DNA of 64,000 nucleotides. Origin: Cyclina sinensis (Eukaryota; Mollusca; Bivalvia; Venerida; Veneridae). Location: positions 18,691,530-18,755,529 of the forward strand of contig JAAONU010000016.1 in NCBI GenBank assembly GCA_012932295.1. The letters are read 5' to 3'. A model generated the notes under the pieces. The model made no database searches. It had not been told where the DNA came from and saw nothing but the letters and a program-made list of their open reading frames with translations. Below are positions 60,425 through 64,000 of the stretch, one piece after another. Every line of letters starts with the position of its first letter. Position 1 is the first letter of the stretch. A program made the position numbers and the translations under genes.

Positions 60425-62565
60425 ACAAGCAAAAAATGGATATATCCAAATTGAGAGGTAGACAAGTCCATTTTTTAGATTATGCGTGGTAAGGTTTAAG
60501 CAATGTGAATATAAACGCTTAACCAATTAACCCGTATGACTTTCTAATTATTTATTTACTTAATTTTAGTAGGTTCATTCAATGCATGTCTTTGTATAAC
60601 CGTAGGAAACTTAAGTGTTTTACTTAGTTGAAATAAGCCAACATTAAGAATCATTACATTGTTTGAAATATGGTATTGCATTCAAGTGAAGAAAGGTTGC
60701 TTAAACATTAAGGATACACTATAATACATTAAGAAGTACATGTCACGCCTACACATAGAAAGAAAATGATATATTATGTTCTATATGGGATATAGCAAAC
60801 ACAACGAAACGTGAGACAGTGATTTATTTATTATGCAATAGACTGTCTGGTATTTTCTAAACTGAGTAAGAAAGTGAACAATTGCTGATTTTCTACATTA
60901 CACTAACATTTACAATAACATAAAAAAACATATCTCAGTGATGTGTTTTCTTTCATCAAACTAGAGTTTCGAAATTTCTATTCATATTTAGAAATAATAA
61001 AAAAAGGGTTTCTAAACAAACTTCGACATACAACTTTTTTATGTTGAAAAGAATGATACAGTCAGACGTTTTGCAATGGTCGCAGCATCCACGCTCTCTC
61101 ATACAGTTTGTATCATATAAAAGTTAACGGGCTGACTTTTTTATGAAACAGTTATAAACAATATAATTTTACCATAGGAAAATCAATGCATTTATTTTTA
61201 CAACAATACAAATTTTACTTTTAAGTATTACAGAAATTACTGAGTCTTCGAAAAAAAGATTACTTAAAGGTCCTGGTTTTGGCATAACTTCTTGAAAGAA
61301 ATACTTTGCACCAATAGAAAATGCACTATTTTATGTCAGAGTTGATTAACTTCTGAACAAGAAATTATCACAAGATAACATATTTATATTTTTATGGGTT
61401 ATATTTAATCTAGAGATTTTAAAATGTTTATAATTCTACAGTAGATCTATCTTTGTAGATAGGAAGGTAAGAGAAATGATAAGTTTGTTTACAGGGACAT
61501 AATTATAGTATTCCCTTTTCTTTAAATCGTGAATAATGTGAATGATATTTAATGAATACTTACTGATGTCAACGTGTTTGTTAAAAAAATCTTAGTACAA
61601 TGGGTAAACTTAATGTATTAATATCAGACTTTATATAGGGAGTTATCGTTGTACCATTTTGTGGTGGATACTCATTTATTCCAAATGAACAAATGTTTAT
61701 GTTAAAAAAGAATAATCAAATTTTACGACAAAAACTTGCTACAGAGAAGCATTTTCCTAATATGTCGTTTCAAGCATTTGGGATTATATCTCGGCCAAGT
61801 CCCTTTTCAGATTTAACCTTTTTTGTATTAAAAAATAGTTACGAACTTAAAATTGAATCATATCCAAAATAAATCATTGGAGCTAAAGATGATAACTATA
61901 TTTCAATGTCACTATTAAAAAAATATAAAAAACCACTATAAATACATAGTCTTAAAACGAGATATTACGTATCAGTAAAATACGCAATATTAAAACCTCC
62001 TTTTCTTTATCTATTTATGTTCATTCGTAAGTAATTCAGATCAAAACACATGTGGAGGCTCATACGTCTTCATCCCTCCCTTCATATGTAATATCGCATG
62101 CGAAATTTGTTTCTAATTCTAAAGTTCTGACAGTTTCTACATATGTTTTTTTTTAATTAGATATAAAAACTTAGACTGGGAGGGCTACCAATAGTGCCAG
62201 TTGAAAGAAAGTTAGTTAACACATCATCTGTATGTGGGTATTGATAGACGTAATTACACACAGCTATTTAGCACAGAAAATAGAGTCATAAGGGAAACAA
62301 GTTACAAAATCTGTATTTCCAAAGCACACGTCATCTAAATCTTTGCCTCGTTTGTGCTAAACGTATGTATTCTATATCTTTTATTCTGCGTGTTTTTTTT
62401 AAACAACTCATTTACAGGACAAGAATTTGCAGCTATACACACCAAGAAGGGAACTAACACACGTAAATGAATACTTTTCCAAATGGATGAAGCAGTTTCG
62501 TGTCTGTTCGAGCCACTATCATATTCCATACATCCAATATTGTGGTTATTCTAAACTGAATTAGA
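60425..62565. other. Gene-free sequence
   Basis: AT-rich; no exon, RNA gene or element boundary recognised. Confidence 0.55.
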
Positions 62566-62569
62566 GCCA

Positions 62570-63001
62570 TTAATAATGGACACGGACGAAAATGTCGAGG
62601 CGCTGATAAAACAATAGCTCCCGGCCGTTTTCTAGATGCCATTTATAAAACGTAATCCGATAGACGACAAGAAAATAGTACATTAAATTTTCTGTTGTTA
62701 CATTAGGGAAGCTTTTTAAGATGTATGGCAGATACATGCTTTTAAAGTTGTTAAATTTCGGATTTGACGTAATAACGAAACACAGTTGAGGTGCATTTTC
62801 TGCCTCTGTACACGTCTTGTTGATGTATAGCTTGCTAAAAGCATAAGATGTTTTTTCTCTCTCACAAGACGAACTCGTTTCCCTCGTTAGACTAATAAAT
62901 ACGTTTTTCGGTATAAAATCATCGCATTTACATTTTGATATTGTCTTTAAAATATCTGCACCATACCTACGCGTTTTTGTCTCAGGCCAACGTTGAGTCA
63001 T
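62570..63001 (-). CDS. Hypothetical 143-residue open frame
   Basis: ATG to stop, the longest unexplained minus-strand frame in the right end of the window. Composition is protein-like (SFPNVTTENLMYYFLVVY, mixed charged and hydrophobic residues), but no domain, signal peptide or repeat is recognised. No splice sites were assigned. It may equally be an exon fragment, a decayed mobile-element piece or a chance frame. Confidence 0.2.
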   Translation of the reverse strand: MTQRWPETKTRRYGADILKTISKCKCDDFIPKNVFISLTRETSSSCEREKTSYAFSKLYINKTCTEAENAPQLCFVITSNPKFNNFKSMYLPYILKSFPNVTTENLMYYFLVVYRITFYKWHLENGRELLFYQRLDIFVRVHY

Positions 63002-64000
63002 TTCATCTCTTGAGCAAACCCTAAGAAAACTTTCTAAAGTACATTCGAATTCGATCCTGATTTCAAGATAAAATTTTTTTTTTTCAAAACGTAAAAAAAG
63101 GAAGGCCGCTTCCCCAGGAAGAGCAAATAACGAGTAGTGCTTTTCTTTTTAATAATAACTTCATACATGATTTAATGAATAACACTTAAGATAAACGAAC
63201 TTTAAAAATAACAATTGTTTGTTGCAGAAAACTCGGCTGATGACAAAAATAACGTTGAATCTCAAGCATGCTTGAGACACTCCCATTTATCATTTTAGTA
63301 ATTTATCGTTTTTGAAACATTTCGTACGTAAAATACAGTAACATTACTAAAAACTAATTTATTTTATTTCTAATATTTCATTGACAAAGGTATAATTACA
63401 GCTATTGCTATTGTTATACTATACCCCTAATTATTTACATTGTAGTCATTTTTGGAATGCTGATAATTTATTATTTGTCTTGTAAAACTTATTTTCTGCT
63501 CTCAAAACTTAATTTTGTGTTCACTTGCACACACTAAGATTTTTTTATTAACTGCCAATTATTGTCACTTTCCACTAATTGACTAAACTCTATTCCTAGC
63601 TGTAAAAAGACATTTGCTTTAATGGGGAGCATTACACCGAGGCCCCAGTATCTTACAGCTGTCAGTGGTTTCAAAACTTTCTGGTGAATTATTTATGTAA
63701 CATAACGACATAGCATTAATATAAGACGCTCTTTATTCATTTATAAATAGACTGCTGTCGTCATGATTTCATTAAAAAAAAGAAAAGCACTTATGACATG
63801 CATTGTTAATTAATGATTTTAAATAGCTTGACCCTGCTACTAAAATATTCTCGCGCTCAAATCTGATTCAGCTAATCCCAGACTTCTCGCGCTCATATCT
63901 GATTTAGCTAATCCCAGGCTCGAATATTTATGATCAATCTTTTGAATGCCCTTTGTTTATACTCTAGTTGACGGCAATTTATGAAACAATTGCTACAATT
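63002..64000. other. Gene-free right end, with a two-copy 36 bp repeat
   Basis: 'ttctcgcgctcaaatctgat' + 'tcagctaatcccagac' at 63848 is repeated once at 63884 with three changes. Otherwise AT-rich and featureless. Confidence 0.6.

Overview
The window is AT-rich eukaryotic nuclear DNA, with spliced genes, a higher-order satellite, LINE and DNA-transposon remnants and many small inverted-repeat elements. Several dispersed repeats look like types that are common in bivalve genomes: runs of GTCCGTCCGT or GGACGGACGG, 'aaggtcaaggtcac' blocks, and ends such as 'caggtgagctaaaa'. A bivalve or other mollusc is therefore my best guess. That is an inference from pattern memory, not from a search. Prokaryotic features (operons, ribosome binding sites, CRISPR) are not expected and were not seen.

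Layout. 1-12 kb: gene-poor, with a TTAA-flanked MITE (4821-5585), an AACGAAAT-rich repeat patch (about 8.0-8.27 kb) and a GC-richer tandem duplication of an unknown ~0.6 kb unit (10114-11310). 12.17-16.7 kb: a satellite of ~53 bp monomers in a ~1357 bp higher-order repeat. 21.2-25.6 kb: a five-exon SLC16-type (monocarboxylate-transporter-like) gene on the minus strand, reconstructed with matching splice sites to 476 codons plus stop, with a Tc1-like transposase fossil in its last intron. 25.6-31.7 kb: repeats, one candidate coding exon (29795-29969), and a terminal exon of a C2H2-like/coiled-coil protein carrying an in-frame TAG (30561-31015). 31.7-34.4 kb: a dispersed repeat split by a 5'-truncated LINE whose reverse transcriptase frame is still open. 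36.35-49.6 kb: two inverted copies of one ~500 bp repeat bracket a pogo/Tigger fossil, a single-exon 1389-codon gene with a YqaJ/lambda-exonuclease-like domain (38004-42173), a candidate terminal exon (43368-43551), a repeat block and a seven-finger C2H2 gene (47436-48023). 48.4-54.7 kb: a Harbinger-like MITE, a 1.6 kb foldback element with inverted 69 bp tandem arrays, a GTCCGTCC-type TIR element, and a TTAA element enclosing a tRNA-like Pol III promoter. 54.7-64 kb: minisatellites (38 bp and 64 bp periods), a CA/TA microsatellite, a hairpin element and otherwise empty sequence.

Only two genes are firmly supported by domain logic: the SLC16-like transporter, which looks like a cellular gene, and the C2H2 protein. 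The YqaJ-like giant ORF is equally solid as an open frame, but it is probably mobile-element-derived. Nothing indicates that the genes work together. The most unusual item is the YqaJ-like protein, which has an Asn where the PD-(D/E)XK fold normally has its first catalytic Asp, and which sits between inverted repeat copies beside a transposon fossil.
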